From UBA10438 sp044238605 (GTDB lineage Bacteria > Bacteroidota > Ignavibacteria > Kapaibacteriales > Kapaibacteriaceae), in contig JBIICY010000007.1 in the NCBI GenBank assembly GCA_044238605.1, positions 1 to 64,000 of the forward strand: DNA of 64,000 nucleotides. The letters run 5' to 3'. The notes under the pieces are model-generated. The model was not told the origin of the DNA, did no database searches, and saw nothing but the letters and a program-made list of their open reading frames with translations. The position numbers and the translations under genes were made by a program. Each line of letters begins with the position of its first letter. The stretch's first letter is position 1. This document shows positions 25,928 through 35,065 of this stretch, piece by piece.

Positions 25928-27282
25928 ACGGTATGAAGATGTGTGTCGGAATCACGAGCTGAGACGGTAAACGTGATGCGAGCTGTGTCGTCGCAATCAA
26001 CGGTAACACGTTCTCCTGCACGAACTTCCGAAGCTAGCACCTTTATTGCAAGGGGGTCGGCCAGGTATCGCTGGATTATCCGCTTGAGAGGCCGGGCTCC
26101 GAGCTGCACATCGTAACCACGTTTACCGAGCCATTCGGCACAATCTGGCGTTACAGCGAGCTCTATGCCCAGTTTTGCAAGCCGTTCTGCCACATTCTTG
26201 ATCTGGATCGCGGCAATCTTGTGTACTTCCGAAGACAGAAGGGGCTTAAAAAGAATGACCTCGTCAATGCGGTTCAGGAATTCGGGTCGCAGCTTACGCT
26301 TGAGCATGTCAAGGATGCGCAGCCGCAGTTCTACAACGATCTGCTCGCGGTTTTCATCGGTGAGCTCCATGATCTGATCCTGGATGATATCAGATCCAAG
26401 GTTGGACGTCATAATGACGATCGTGTTGCGGAAATCCACAACACGCCCCTGACCGTCGGTCAACCGACCGTCATCCAATACCTGCAGCAGCACATTGAAC
26501 ACATCGGGATGCGCCTTTTCGATTTCATCGAGCAGCACCACGGCATAGGGCCGTCTTCGCACGGCTTCCGTGAGCTGTCCGCCTTCTTCATACCCAACAT
26601 ATCCTGGTGGTGCACCTAAGAGTCGAGATACCGAGTGCTTCTCCATGTATTCGCTCATGTCAATGCGAACAAGTGCCTGCTCATCATCGAACAAGAACTC
26701 TGCGAGTGCCCTGGCCATCTCCGTCTTTCCGACCCCAGTTGATCCAAGGAAAATGAACGACCCAATAGGACGGTGTTCATCCTGAAGACCGGCGCGGGAT
26801 CTGCGTATCGCATTTGAAACAGCCGTAACAGCCTCGTGCTGACCGATGATACGCTCGTGAAGTCTGTCTTCCATCGCAAGCAGCTTTGTACGCTCTGTTT
26901 CGAGCATCCGGCTTACTGGAATCCCAGTCCACTTGGCTACAACGTCGGCTATGTCCTCGTCGTCGATTTCCTCTTTGAGCAGGGGGGTGCCGGCCTGTAT
27001 CGCCGAAAGTTCTGCTTTTACTGACTCGATGTTCTTCTCTAACTCTAGAAGTCTGCCGTACCGAAGTTCGGCAACGCGGGCGTAGTCGCCGGCACGTTCT
27101 GATTCCTGAGCCTGAATCTTGCAGTGTTCAGTATCGGACTTCAACATCCGGAGTTCGTGGATCTTTGACTTTTCGATTTCCCAGCGTGCTTTGATACCTG
27201 CATGCTGGGTGCGTAGCTCGGAGAGCTCACGATCGATTTCTTCGAGCCGTTTTCGCGTAGATGTGCGCAGTTCGTTGGCCAT
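25924..27282 (-). CDS. Short ClpB-like AAA+ protein (M-domain remnant plus NBD2 only)
   Basis: The protein has 452 residues; ClpB is usually about 860. It starts inside what is the ClpB coiled-coil M-domain (KRLEEIDRELSELRTQ, AELRYGRLLELEK) and contains a whole second AAA+ module: Walker A GSTGVGKTE (about 180), pore loop GYVGYEEGG (227), Walker B VVLLDEIEKAH (248), sensor 1 TSNLGS (292), Arg finger in RPEFLNRID (338) and sensor 2 GARPLKR (395). The N-domain and NBD1 are absent, and the upstream 110 bp leads straight to divergent plsY. The start is the ATG at 27282, with GGGAGC just upstream. All ATPase residues are intact, so it looks functional. Confidence 0.9.
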   Translation of the reverse strand: MANELRTSTRKRLEEIDRELSELRTQHAGIKARWEIEKSKIHELRMLKSDTEHCKIQAQESERAGDYARVAELRYGRLLELEKNIESVKAELSAIQAGTPLLKEEIDDEDIADVVAKWTGIPVSRMLETERTKLLAMEDRLHERIIGQHEAVTAVSNAIRRSRAGLQDEHRPIGSFIFLGSTGVGKTEMARALAEFLFDDEQALVRIDMSEYMEKHSVSRLLGAPPGYVGYEEGGQLTEAVRRRPYAVVLLDEIEKAHPDVFNVLLQVLDDGRLTDGQGRVVDFRNTIVIMTSNLGSDIIQDQIMELTDENREQIVVELRLRILDMLKRKLRPEFLNRIDEVILFKPLLSSEVHKIAAIQIKNVAERLAKLGIELAVTPDCAEWLGKRGYDVQLGARPLKRIIQRYLADPLAIKVLASEVRAGERVTVDCDDTARITFTVSARDSDTHLHTV

Positions 27283-27394
27283 ATCTGCTCCCTGAGGGGT
27301 CGTTTGTACCGGATACAAGACGAAGCAGATTCGGGTTTAACGTAATGCCGAGAGATCCGTAGATTAGCGGTCACGTCACAACTACACCAGAGTC

Positions 27395-28087
27395 ATGGAC
27401 CCTCTCTTACGACTTCTCATCATTGTTGCTCAGTCATACCTGATCGGTGCGATTCCATTCGCACTCATCATTGGTAAACAGTGGTATGGTGTGGATGTCC
27501 GCACTATGGGAAGCGGTAACCTAGGCAGCACGAACGTGTTCCGAAATCTTGGCTGGAAGGCCGGCTTAGCTGTGCAGATCCTCGATATTGCAAAGGGGCT
27601 TGTTCCAGTACTCCTGGTAGCATCGTTTTTTGACGCACAGATGCCGTTTCAGAACAGGACGCCGTTCGAAGACCAGACCATCGTCCAGCTCATAGCTGGT
27701 GTGTCTGCGGTGCTTGGACACATGTTCAGCGTCTTTGTGGGAATGCGAGGGGGCAAGGGGATCAACACCTCACTTGGAATGCTCATTGCCATTGCTCCGG
27801 TGGAGCTTGCCGTGGCTGCAGGCGTTTTTGCCCTAACTGTAGGATTCTTCGGCTATATCTCGCTTGGTTCGATGATTGCCGCCGTAGTAATTCCGATCAC
27901 CATGGCCGTGCGTTACAATGTGTTCAATGTAGACATACTTGGATACAAGACCGTCGTGGTCTTTATGATCGCCTTAGCGCTGCTGGTGATCTTTGCCCAC
28001 AGAAGTAACCTCAAGCGTCTGCGTTCCGGTACGGAAAGCAGATTCGCCAAACTTCAAATCTTTCGCCGCAAGCATCAGGCGCAATGA
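27395..28087 (+). CDS. plsY: Glycerol-3-phosphate acyltransferase PlsY
   Basis: The 230-residue integral membrane protein carries the PlsY motifs GSGNLGSTNVFRNLG (motif 1), GHMFSVFVGMRGGKGINTSLG (motif 2, split by membrane boundaries) and a third loop. It transfers the acyl group from acyl-phosphate to glycerol-3-phosphate, the first step of phospholipid synthesis. Its end overlaps gpsA by ATGA, linking acyltransferase and substrate supply in one operon. It is divergent from the ClpB-like gene. Confidence 0.96.
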   Translation: MDPLLRLLIIVAQSYLIGAIPFALIIGKQWYGVDVRTMGSGNLGSTNVFRNLGWKAGLAVQILDIAKGLVPVLLVASFFDAQMPFQNRTPFEDQTIVQLIAGVSAVLGHMFSVFVGMRGGKGINTSLGMLIAIAPVELAVAAGVFALTVGFFGYISLGSMIAAVVIPITMAVRYNVFNVDILGYKTVVVFMIALALLVIFAHRSNLKRLRSGTESRFAKLQIFRRKHQAQ

Positions 28088-29064
28088 AAGTTGGCATAGT
28101 AGGAGCTGGCGCGTGGGGAACGGCCATAGCAACTGTTGCCTCAGAGAACGGTCACAGTATTGTGCTCTGGGCTCGAGAACACGACGTGGTCCGTGAGATC
28201 AACGAGAAACGCACGAACGATCGCTTCCTTCCGGGGACGCATTTTGCAGAAGGTGTTTTGGCAACAGACAGGTTAGCAGATCTGCATGCGTGCGACATCC
28301 TCATCAACGCTACCCCTACGCAGTACACTCGGGCTGTTCTTGCAGAACTACAACCACGTGATGTAGTACTGGTAAACCTGGCAAAAGGAATCGAAATTGG
28401 AACCCATTTCCGGGTTTCGGAGATTGTTGCCGAGGTAGCCCCTTCCGTATCCAGGTACGCAGTGCTCTCCGGACCGAGTCATGCAGAAGAGGTTGTGCAG
28501 CGCATGCCCACAACCGTTGTCTGCGCCAGTCGTGATACAGAATCGTCTGCAGTGGTTCAGGAACTGTTATCTACGCCGTCGTTTAGAGTATACTCCAGCA
28601 CCGACGTGGTCGGTGTGGAGATCGGTGGCGCTTTGAAGAACGTGATCGCTATTGCCGCAGGAATTGTAGATGGCGTTGGACTTGGAGACAATACCAAGGC
28701 AGCGCTGATTACCCGTGGCTTGGCAGAGATTGCCAGGCTCTCTGTGGCACTTGGTGCAGACCCACAGACACTGTACGGCTTGGCTGGGCTAGGCGACTTG
28801 TACGTTACATGTGCGTCGCGCCACAGCCGCAACAGACGCGTTGGCGAGCGCATCGGACAGGGAGAGACGCTCGATGCTGTAACAGCGTCAATGAGCGCTG
28901 TTGCAGAAGGCGTAACAACAACCCGTGCTGCTCTCGAACTTGCAGCAAGCGTGGGCATAGAACTGCCGATCACAGAACAGGTTGCGAAGATCCTGTTTGA
29001 GGGTATCGACCCACAATATGCTATTCATGCGCTTATGACGCGTCAGCCGCGCTCCGAGAACTAA
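28084..29064 (+). CDS. gpsA: NAD(P)H-dependent glycerol-3-phosphate dehydrogenase
   Basis: The protein has 326 residues with Rossmann motif VGIVGAGAWGTAIA, KGIEIGT, the SGPSHAEEV signature, active-site region GGALKNVIAIAAG and a C-terminal domain with GLAGLGDLYVTC. It reduces dihydroxyacetone phosphate to sn-glycerol-3-phosphate, the substrate of PlsY directly upstream. Its last 4 bp overlap the convergent xseB stop. Confidence 0.97.
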   Translation: MKVGIVGAGAWGTAIATVASENGHSIVLWAREHDVVREINEKRTNDRFLPGTHFAEGVLATDRLADLHACDILINATPTQYTRAVLAELQPRDVVLVNLAKGIEIGTHFRVSEIVAEVAPSVSRYAVLSGPSHAEEVVQRMPTTVVCASRDTESSAVVQELLSTPSFRVYSSTDVVGVEIGGALKNVIAIAAGIVDGVGLGDNTKAALITRGLAEIARLSVALGADPQTLYGLAGLGDLYVTCASRHSRNRRVGERIGQGETLDAVTASMSAVAEGVTTTRAALELAASVGIELPITEQVAKILFEGIDPQYAIHALMTRQPRSEN

Positions 29065-29270
29065 GACCCGGTAGCGCTCAGCTTTTCCACTGTTACCTGC
29101 GCCTTGTCGAGATATTCACGGCATGCCTTGGCCAGTAGCATCCCTTCTTCATAGATCTTGAGCTGCTCATCAAGGGGTAGCTCGCCGCGATCAAGAAGTG
29201 AAGAGATCTCTTCTAGTCGTTTAAGCTGCTGCTCAAGAGACAGTGTCGTAGGTGCTGTTGCTTTACTCAT
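29061..29270 (-). CDS. xseB: Exodeoxyribonuclease VII small subunit
   Basis: The protein has 69 residues, the normal size. The family pattern LEQQLKRLEEISSLLDRGELPLDEQLKIYEEGM is present (here split in two: the LKRLEEI helix, then LPLDEQLKIYEEG). It forms the helical partner of XseA. Its start overlaps the xseA stop by 4 bp. Confidence 0.94.
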   Translation of the reverse strand: MSKATAPTTLSLEQQLKRLEEISSLLDRGELPLDEQLKIYEEGMLLAKACREYLDKAQVTVEKLSATGS

Positions 29271-30475
29271 TGGTTGCTCTGAAGAGTTGATGGCTGTGTT
29301 GTTTGAACAAGTACAGTGCTTGTCTCTGTCTGTCTGCGTACCTGCACAATATCTCCGGGCTCTAAGAGATGATCCATCCCAAGGGGCTTGCCGTTTCGCT
29401 CAACTACCGCGTATCCTCGTGATAAGGGTGCAAGGGGATGAAGGGTTGCCAGTAATGCCGCGCTGCTGTCGATCTCCCGTCTTCGCTGCTGAATACTGCG
29501 GAGCAGTGCGCTGGAGATTCTCGACGAAAGGTCCTGGATTCGCTGAGCGCGAAGCTGCAGGCGCTCAGTGATACGCCGCAGAGCGCGGCCATCTGCAAAT
29601 GACCCCGCAATCTCCGAGAGATGGGAAATGTGGTCTGCTATCGAAGCAGACATAGCATCGGTAACGAGATCTATGCTGTACATGATATCGTTCAGTGTAG
29701 TTGCCGTAACGAGCTCTGCAGCTGCTGTAGGAGTTGCTGCACGCATGTCTGCCACGAAGTCTGCGATCGTTACATCTGTCTCGTGTCCAACGGCTGAGAT
29801 GATCGGCACAGCGCTGGCGAAGATCGCATCGGCCACCTCGAGCGTATTGAACGACCATAAGTCCTCAATGGAACCGCCCCCTCGCCCGATGATCATTACA
29901 TCAACACGAGCGGCCTCGAGGTCGCGGATAGCTTGTGCAATATCTGAAGAAGCCCCCTCGCCCTGGACAAGCGTTGGACGAAGCACAATGGTTACAGCAG
30001 GAAACCTGCGCTCGATGGTGGTGATCATATCACGCACAGCGGCCCCGGTTTCTGATGTAGCAATACCGATTCGCTGTGGCATAACGGGGATTCTGCGTTT
30101 ACGCGATGGATCGAAATAGCCCCGTTCAGCTAAGTCGCGCTTGAGTTTCTCGAATGCTACGTAGAGGTCTCCTATACCCTCTGGCTGCATCGAGATACAG
30201 TCAAGCTGGTACTTGCCCTGGGCAGCATAGACCGTTACCTTGCCCGTTACAACCACGCGCATGCCGTCTTCCGGACGGAACGACGGATTGCGGCTTCGCC
30301 ACATTACGCAGGGTATCTGACTCGTAGCATCCTTGAGTGTAAAGTACCGATGACCCGATGTATGATGCTTAAAGTTGGAAAGCTCGCCCACGACCACGAC
30401 GCTGCCAATCCCTTCTTCGAGAAGGCCCTTGATCGCATGGGTGAGTTCTGAGACACTAACTGCTTCTTCTTGCAT
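29267..30475 (-). CDS. xseA: Exodeoxyribonuclease VII large subunit
   Basis: The 402-residue protein has an N-terminal OB fold (VVGELSNFKHHTSGHRYFTLKD) and then the nuclease core with GIATSETGAAVRDM, IIGRGGGSIEDLWSFN, the HETDVTIADFVADMRAATPTAA region and a C-terminal coiled coil and tail. It degrades single-stranded DNA bidirectionally. The ATG at 30475 lies 42 bp from the divergent ispF start; GATCTTTG on the minus strand (30488-30481) is one base off the -7 consensus and lies only a few bases before the ATG. Confidence 0.96.
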   Translation of the reverse strand: MQEEAVSVSELTHAIKGLLEEGIGSVVVVGELSNFKHHTSGHRYFTLKDATSQIPCVMWRSRNPSFRPEDGMRVVVTGKVTVYAAQGKYQLDCISMQPEGIGDLYVAFEKLKRDLAERGYFDPSRKRRIPVMPQRIGIATSETGAAVRDMITTIERRFPAVTIVLRPTLVQGEGASSDIAQAIRDLEAARVDVMIIGRGGGSIEDLWSFNTLEVADAIFASAVPIISAVGHETDVTIADFVADMRAATPTAAAELVTATTLNDIMYSIDLVTDAMSASIADHISHLSEIAGSFADGRALRRITERLQLRAQRIQDLSSRISSALLRSIQQRRREIDSSAALLATLHPLAPLSRGYAVVERNGKPLGMDHLLEPGDIVQVRRQTETSTVLVQTTQPSTLQSNQ

Positions 30476-30505
30476 GAAACAAAGATCGACAATCCGTCAT
30501 AACCG

Positions 30506-30513
30506 TAGATTTG
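30506..30513 (+). promoter_or_regulatory. Candidate -7 box (TAGATTTG) 4 nt before the ispF start codon
   Basis: This is an exact TAnnTTTG match with only 4 nt before the ATG at 30518, which predicts a leaderless ispF mRNA. No alternative downstream start keeps the essential DxH motif. Confidence 0.4.
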
Positions 30514-30517
30514 TGCT

Positions 30518-30988
30518 ATGGTAGGATTTGGATTTGATGTCCACCGTCTGGCCGAAGGCCATTCGCTGGTCCTTGCAGGCGTGGAGATTCCCTCGCCAAT
30601 CGGAACCGTTGCCCACAGCGATGGTGACGTGGTGTTTCACGCGCTAGTCGATGCGCTCTTAGGCGCGTTGGCGCTGGGAGATATCGGCGAGCATTTCCCA
30701 GACACGGATCCTGCGTGGAAGGGGGCTGCCAGCTCTCAATTTGTTGAGCATGCCGTTGGGCTGATCAAACAGCATCAATGCAGGATCATCAATGTGGACT
30801 GTACGCTTGTGCTGGAATCACCCAAGATATTGCCCTTTAAGCAGGCGATGCGCGAGAACATTGCGCGTTTGTGTGGTTTGCCCCTTGAACGGGTTGCTGT
30901 AAAGGCCACTACCAGCGAACGCATGGGATATGTTGGCCGAAAGGAAGGCGTCCACGCATTTGTTGCATGCGAGGTGCAGCCCGAATGA
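30518..30988 (+). CDS. ispF: 2-C-methyl-D-erythritol 2,4-cyclodiphosphate synthase
   Basis: The protein has 156 residues. Metal ligands are in GFDVHRL near the N-terminus, FHALVDALLGALALGDIG supplies the third, HFPDTD is conserved, and the C-terminal ATTSERMGYVGRKEG closes the fold. It catalyses the fifth step of the MEP isoprenoid pathway, feeding UppS and carotenoid synthesis. The start must be at 30518 because the DxH motif begins seven residues in. Its stop overlaps the histidine kinase start. Confidence 0.97.
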   Translation: MVGFGFDVHRLAEGHSLVLAGVEIPSPIGTVAHSDGDVVFHALVDALLGALALGDIGEHFPDTDPAWKGAASSQFVEHAVGLIKQHQCRIINVDCTLVLESPKILPFKQAMRENIARLCGLPLERVAVKATTSERMGYVGRKEGVHAFVACEVQPE

Positions 30989-33270
30989 TGCGCACACTCG
31001 CAGCGGTATGTGTCGTTATGCTCAGCACGATTTTGTGCAGAGCTGATGGCGGCGATCCATACGCATATACCCTTGCGAGAAGCTTGTATGGTCAGTTCAT
31101 ACCAAGCCCCCTAGATTCAACAAGCGGCATTGTACTCTCTCCACCAGCGGTTTGGACAAATAATAGCCCTAGCGTATCGATACTTCGAGATGGAAAAAGT
31201 CTTCCTCGAAGTCTGCCCGTGGGCGAGTTTGCTGGAATCGGGTATTGGGGCAACAACATACTGGTGCTTAGTAATCGACAGGACAGAGTGTATCTCTGTC
31301 TGTATGACCACCTGCTCGAACGTCAGATTTCAACAGAAATTGAACTCGCAGAAAACACTCCGTTAGACGGTGCGCTGTATATGGTTGCTGTATACCCAGC
31401 TCCTGATGGCAGTGCATACGTCCGTGCAGGGCTCCGCTTGTATCGAATCCGATTTGAGCGCGGAGTGGTCAGTGCTGTTCTAATTGATGACCGCGTGCAC
31501 GACGTAGCCGTCTACTCAGAGTCTGATGCATGGGAGTTGGCATACCTGCATAAGGCCGGGTATTCGATGTTTGTCTCGATCATTGACTCTACGTCGGTGA
31601 TTGCAGCAACCACATTGGTGCCGAACGCAGTCAACAACAGTCTGCAGCGTGTCCGGGATGTAATCGCTGTGATATCCGAGCTGGATAAGTCCAGCGGAAG
31701 CGTTGTGACCGTGATCGATCGATCTACACTGTCGATTAGGTCCCGCACAATTGCCGTGCCACGTCAGCGGATAGCCCTTGCCGAGCGTCAGGGACAGGTT
31801 GTTGTTGCAGCCGTCACAACACGTTCAGGGCTACCTGAGCTTGTAGTGCTTTCTGCCAGCCAGCCGTTCGATCAACTCCCGCCGGGTGAGATCGTCAGTG
31901 GCGACTACGGCTCTCCGCAGCAGATCACTGTTCGGCATGATACTGCATACATCGCATTCACTGGCGGTATGGCCGTTATGACGCTCGACGGCTCTGTGCT
32001 CTCGCGTGATAGCTATGTGTTGGGGGCAGATGTTTGGGATATCACTCCACTCAACAATGGAAACACGGTGCTTGTCTCATCAGGACGGCAGACAAGCGTG
32101 TTTCGAAAGAAGTACCAGTCGCTCTGGTTCTTCGTTTGGGGCTATGATTGGCTGCTGAGGTACGTTGTTCCGATGCTGTTTATCGGCAGTCTTGCCTTTG
32201 TTTGGATCCTTAACCGCCGACAGCGAAGACTGCTCGATGCCCTCGTAGATTCTCCAGCAACGGGGCTCGTGTTTACAATTGACAGTAGCGGAAAACTGCT
32301 ACGTGTAAATGAACGTGCCGCGGCCTTGCTTCGCATCATGCCGAATGTTCCTATGGGACGGCATCTACGGGCGTACATGCAGCAGAGTGGACTCGAGCCC
32401 CTTGTACAGTATCTAACAGGAATCAATCAGTCCCGTGTTGAGGCGCAAACCAAGATCGCCATTCAGTCAGGCGATGATAACCGCGAATACATCTTCACAA
32501 CAACTCCGCTGATTGGACTGTTCGGCCGATGGCGCGGAGCGATCGTAACAGGAATAGACATTACCGAGACGCTCGAGCAGCGAAGGCTTGTTAACTGGGC
32601 GCAGTTGGCTCACGACATGCAGACAAATCTTTCAACGATTAGACTAAATGCAGAGCAGCTGCCGAACGAGCAGCAGGATGTGATAAGTGAGCGTAGAAGG
32701 CGAATACTGTTTCAGGTAGGTGTGCTCATCGACAGAGTGCGAGATCTGCTCTCGATCGGCAGAACAGATGACATCCAGAGAACTCCGGTTCATAGTGCAG
32801 AGCTTTGCACTGAGATCCGCCATGAGTTCGATGCAGAGATGTTTCCGCATGTGACATTTTCGATGAGACTGCGCGGCACGATGATGAACATTGATCGAAT
32901 GAAGATCTCACGGGCAGTGCGCAATGCCGTAGAAAATGCGATCAAAGCCCTGCGTGGCAGCGAAGGCACGATCGAAATAGCAACTTGGCACGATCGTCTC
33001 CACGTATTCATTTCTGTAAGCGATACAGGCGTAGGTATGGACCCCGAAACAATGTCCAACATGATGAAGCCCTATTTCTCTACTGCACAGGACGGTTCTG
33101 GTCATGGCATCGGTACGATGATCATGCATCACGTTATGAAGCTGCATGGGGGTACTATTCGTGTTACGAGTGAGCCAGGGAAGGGAACACAGGTGATCTT
33201 TCGGATTCCTCACGAAATGGACCCTAAAGATGTTGTCAGAATGTCGTCTGTGGAGGACCAATCGTCATGA
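30985..33270 (+). CDS. Sensor histidine kinase with large extracytoplasmic domain and PAS
   Basis: The protein has 761 residues from the ATG at 30985, which overlaps the ispF TGA. It has a signal peptide (about 1-20), a 360-residue periplasmic region of repeated beta-strand character that could be a propeller, one membrane helix (about 390-412), a PAS domain (about 420-525), a HisKA-like helix with His543 in LAHDMQTNLS, and an HATPase domain (about 626-750) with N-box AVRNAVENAIKAL, DTGVGM and GSGHGIG. It senses a periplasmic cue and phosphorylates a response regulator; none is encoded nearby, so it is an orphan here. It overlaps ruvX by 4 bp. Confidence 0.88.
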   Translation: MMRTLAAVCVVMLSTILCRADGGDPYAYTLARSLYGQFIPSPLDSTSGIVLSPPAVWTNNSPSVSILRDGKSLPRSLPVGEFAGIGYWGNNILVLSNRQDRVYLCLYDHLLERQISTEIELAENTPLDGALYMVAVYPAPDGSAYVRAGLRLYRIRFERGVVSAVLIDDRVHDVAVYSESDAWELAYLHKAGYSMFVSIIDSTSVIAATTLVPNAVNNSLQRVRDVIAVISELDKSSGSVVTVIDRSTLSIRSRTIAVPRQRIALAERQGQVVVAAVTTRSGLPELVVLSASQPFDQLPPGEIVSGDYGSPQQITVRHDTAYIAFTGGMAVMTLDGSVLSRDSYVLGADVWDITPLNNGNTVLVSSGRQTSVFRKKYQSLWFFVWGYDWLLRYVVPMLFIGSLAFVWILNRRQRRLLDALVDSPATGLVFTIDSSGKLLRVNERAAALLRIMPNVPMGRHLRAYMQQSGLEPLVQYLTGINQSRVEAQTKIAIQSGDDNREYIFTTTPLIGLFGRWRGAIVTGIDITETLEQRRLVNWAQLAHDMQTNLSTIRLNAEQLPNEQQDVISERRRRILFQVGVLIDRVRDLLSIGRTDDIQRTPVHSAELCTEIRHEFDAEMFPHVTFSMRLRGTMMNIDRMKISRAVRNAVENAIKALRGSEGTIEIATWHDRLHVFISVSDTGVGMDPETMSNMMKPYFSTAQDGSGHGIGTMIMHHVMKLHGGTIRVTSEPGKGTQVIFRIPHEMDPKDVVRMSSVEDQSS

Positions 33271-33722
33271 GCCTCAGTCCCAATGCTATAGCCGGTAAGC
33301 GCATCATGGCGCTTGACTACGGCGAGCGAAGAACTGGTGTTGCAGTCTGTGATGAAATGCACATTGTCGTTTCAAGTAGGCCAATCCTCAAAACCAATGA
33401 GCTGCTCATCCATAATGTACTCCAACAGGCAGGGAACGACAGAGTTGACGTGATTGTGGTGGGTGTGCCGGTGCATCATGATGAACGAATCACGCCGATC
33501 ATTCAGTCGATAACGGAGTTTATTACTTCGCTTGCCGCGAGCACGTCCATACCAGTCTTTGCTGTTGATGAGGCATTCTCAACTCGCGACGCTCGAGCTA
33601 TCATGGTTGCATCTGGGATGAAAAGGAAAAAGCGTCAAACCAAAGGTGTCAAAGACCAGGTTGCAGCTGCAGTCATACTGCAGCGGGTACTTGACGAATA
33701 CTCCGTAAGGCCAATCCGATGA
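33267..33722 (+). CDS. ruvX: Putative pre-16S rRNA nuclease / Holliday junction resolvase-like YqgF
   Basis: The protein has 151 residues with an RNase H-like fold: ALDYGERRTGVAVCDE (first catalytic Asp), IVVGVPVHHDE, VFAVDEAFSTRDA (Glu) and KGVKDQVAAAVILQ (final Asp). The YqgF family is implicated in pre-16S rRNA 5'-end maturation and formerly in Holliday junction resolution. It is coupled by ATGA to both neighbours in the ispF operon. Confidence 0.93.
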   Translation: MSLSPNAIAGKRIMALDYGERRTGVAVCDEMHIVVSSRPILKTNELLIHNVLQQAGNDRVDVIVVGVPVHHDERITPIIQSITEFITSLAASTSIPVFAVDEAFSTRDARAIMVASGMKRKKRQTKGVKDQVAAAVILQRVLDEYSVRPIR

Positions 33723-35065
33723 AGACAGCACTATACGTTGTTGGTGCAGTGTTTATGCTCACGCTAGAGCTCGCAGCCCAGCGTGCCGCGCCGAAGTCTC
33801 GTCAGGTGCAGCAGGTCTACGGAGATGCATGCTATGCCGATGCAATGATTCTGCCTAAGCCCAATACAGACAGCTGCGACGTAAGCGTCTTGTTGCGATT
33901 CAACAAAGGGGCTCTTGTGTTCTCGAAGGTCAATTCATTCCAAGAGAACAGGGGGAGCTACTATTCGGTAATCACCATGAGTATCGAGGCACGTGATGCA
34001 GTTGGTGTGGTTCGCCAGCGCCTCCGGTATACAGATACGGTGTTTGTGAATTCCTATGAGAATCTTGCTGCTGAGTCATCATATCACCATGGTCTGGTGA
34101 CGTTATCATTAGCTGCTGGAGACTACACCGTTTCGATAGAGCCCACGACGAATAGAGACAATGGCTTTCGCAGGATTACCCTTCCCAAGGTTGTTCTGCC
34201 AAAAGCCGGTGGCAAGCAACGGGGCGCACTATCATGTCTGTTTGCCGAAGCTCTATCGCAGGAGTACGATACACTTCGGCCGATCATCTTTAACGGGAAC
34301 ATGACATTCCCGGCTGGACGCATGGCAATTGTAGCTACTGTACCTCAAAGCACTGCCCGCACCTATGACGTCTGGATTCGGCAGCAGCCATATCAGGATG
34401 GAGACATACGTTGGTGGTCTGGTGTAGACATCCATACTACGGCGCGTTCTACCGGTGTTGCGCTAGCCGTTGCGTCTGCATCCCTGGTAACGGCAACACC
34501 ATTGGAAAAGAGTGGCTCTACGCTCGTGATCCCGATCAATGCAGCCGATGTGGTACCCGGCAGATACATGGTAACACTTGTTGCAGAAGACACACGAGAT
34601 ACCTTGAGGTATGGATTCAACGTTGAGTGGGAGTCTATGCCCCTTTCTCTGCGTTCGCTAACGTACGCTCTCGATGTGCTTGGATACATCTGTCCAGAGG
34701 AAACCCTCGACAGTCTTCGTGATGGCGATGAGGCTGCGCAGCGTGAGCATCTCATGGAGTGGTGGCGCCGGCAGGACAACTCCTTTGGAACTGCTCACAA
34801 CGAGCGCATGGCCGAGTATTATAAACGCGTTGACAAAGCATCGTATGAGTATGCCACGTTAAGCGAACCGGACGGAGCGTTTACCGACAGAGGAAAGGTC
34901 TTTGTTCTGTATGGTCCGGCGAGTAAGATCGATCGTAAGAACAACAAATCGGGTGAAGTAACGGAAACATGGATTTACACCAACAGTGTCCGCACCATAT
35001 TTCTGTTCACGATTGAAGAGGCCGGACGCTACAGACTAACTACTGTGCAGCCCCTTCGCAAGTAA
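33719..35065 (+). CDS. Exported GWxTD-domain protein
   Basis: The protein has 448 residues with a signal peptide (about 1-20). The C-terminal third (about 325-448) matches the GWxTD domain: MEWWRRQDNSFGTAHNERMAEYYKRV split by the helix, then GAFTDRGKVFVLYGPAS, where GAFTD replaces the naming GWxTD motif. These domains occur in exported proteins of Bacteroidota and related phyla; their role is unknown. The middle part is beta-rich. Its stop abuts the stop of the convergent gene with no gap. Confidence 0.87.
   Translation: MKTALYVVGAVFMLTLELAAQRAAPKSRQVQQVYGDACYADAMILPKPNTDSCDVSVLLRFNKGALVFSKVNSFQENRGSYYSVITMSIEARDAVGVVRQRLRYTDTVFVNSYENLAAESSYHHGLVTLSLAAGDYTVSIEPTTNRDNGFRRITLPKVVLPKAGGKQRGALSCLFAEALSQEYDTLRPIIFNGNMTFPAGRMAIVATVPQSTARTYDVWIRQQPYQDGDIRWWSGVDIHTTARSTGVALAVASASLVTATPLEKSGSTLVIPINAADVVPGRYMVTLVAEDTRDTLRYGFNVEWESMPLSLRSLTYALDVLGYICPEETLDSLRDGDEAAQREHLMEWWRRQDNSFGTAHNERMAEYYKRVDKASYEYATLSEPDGAFTDRGKVFVLYGPASKIDRKNNKSGEVTETWIYTNSVRTIFLFTIEEAGRYRLTTVQPLRK

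Noticed and set aside
25924..27318. ClpB gene broken by a frameshift
   Set aside because: The missing N-domain and NBD1 are not present in any frame upstream; the next 110 bp hold a promoter region and plsY.
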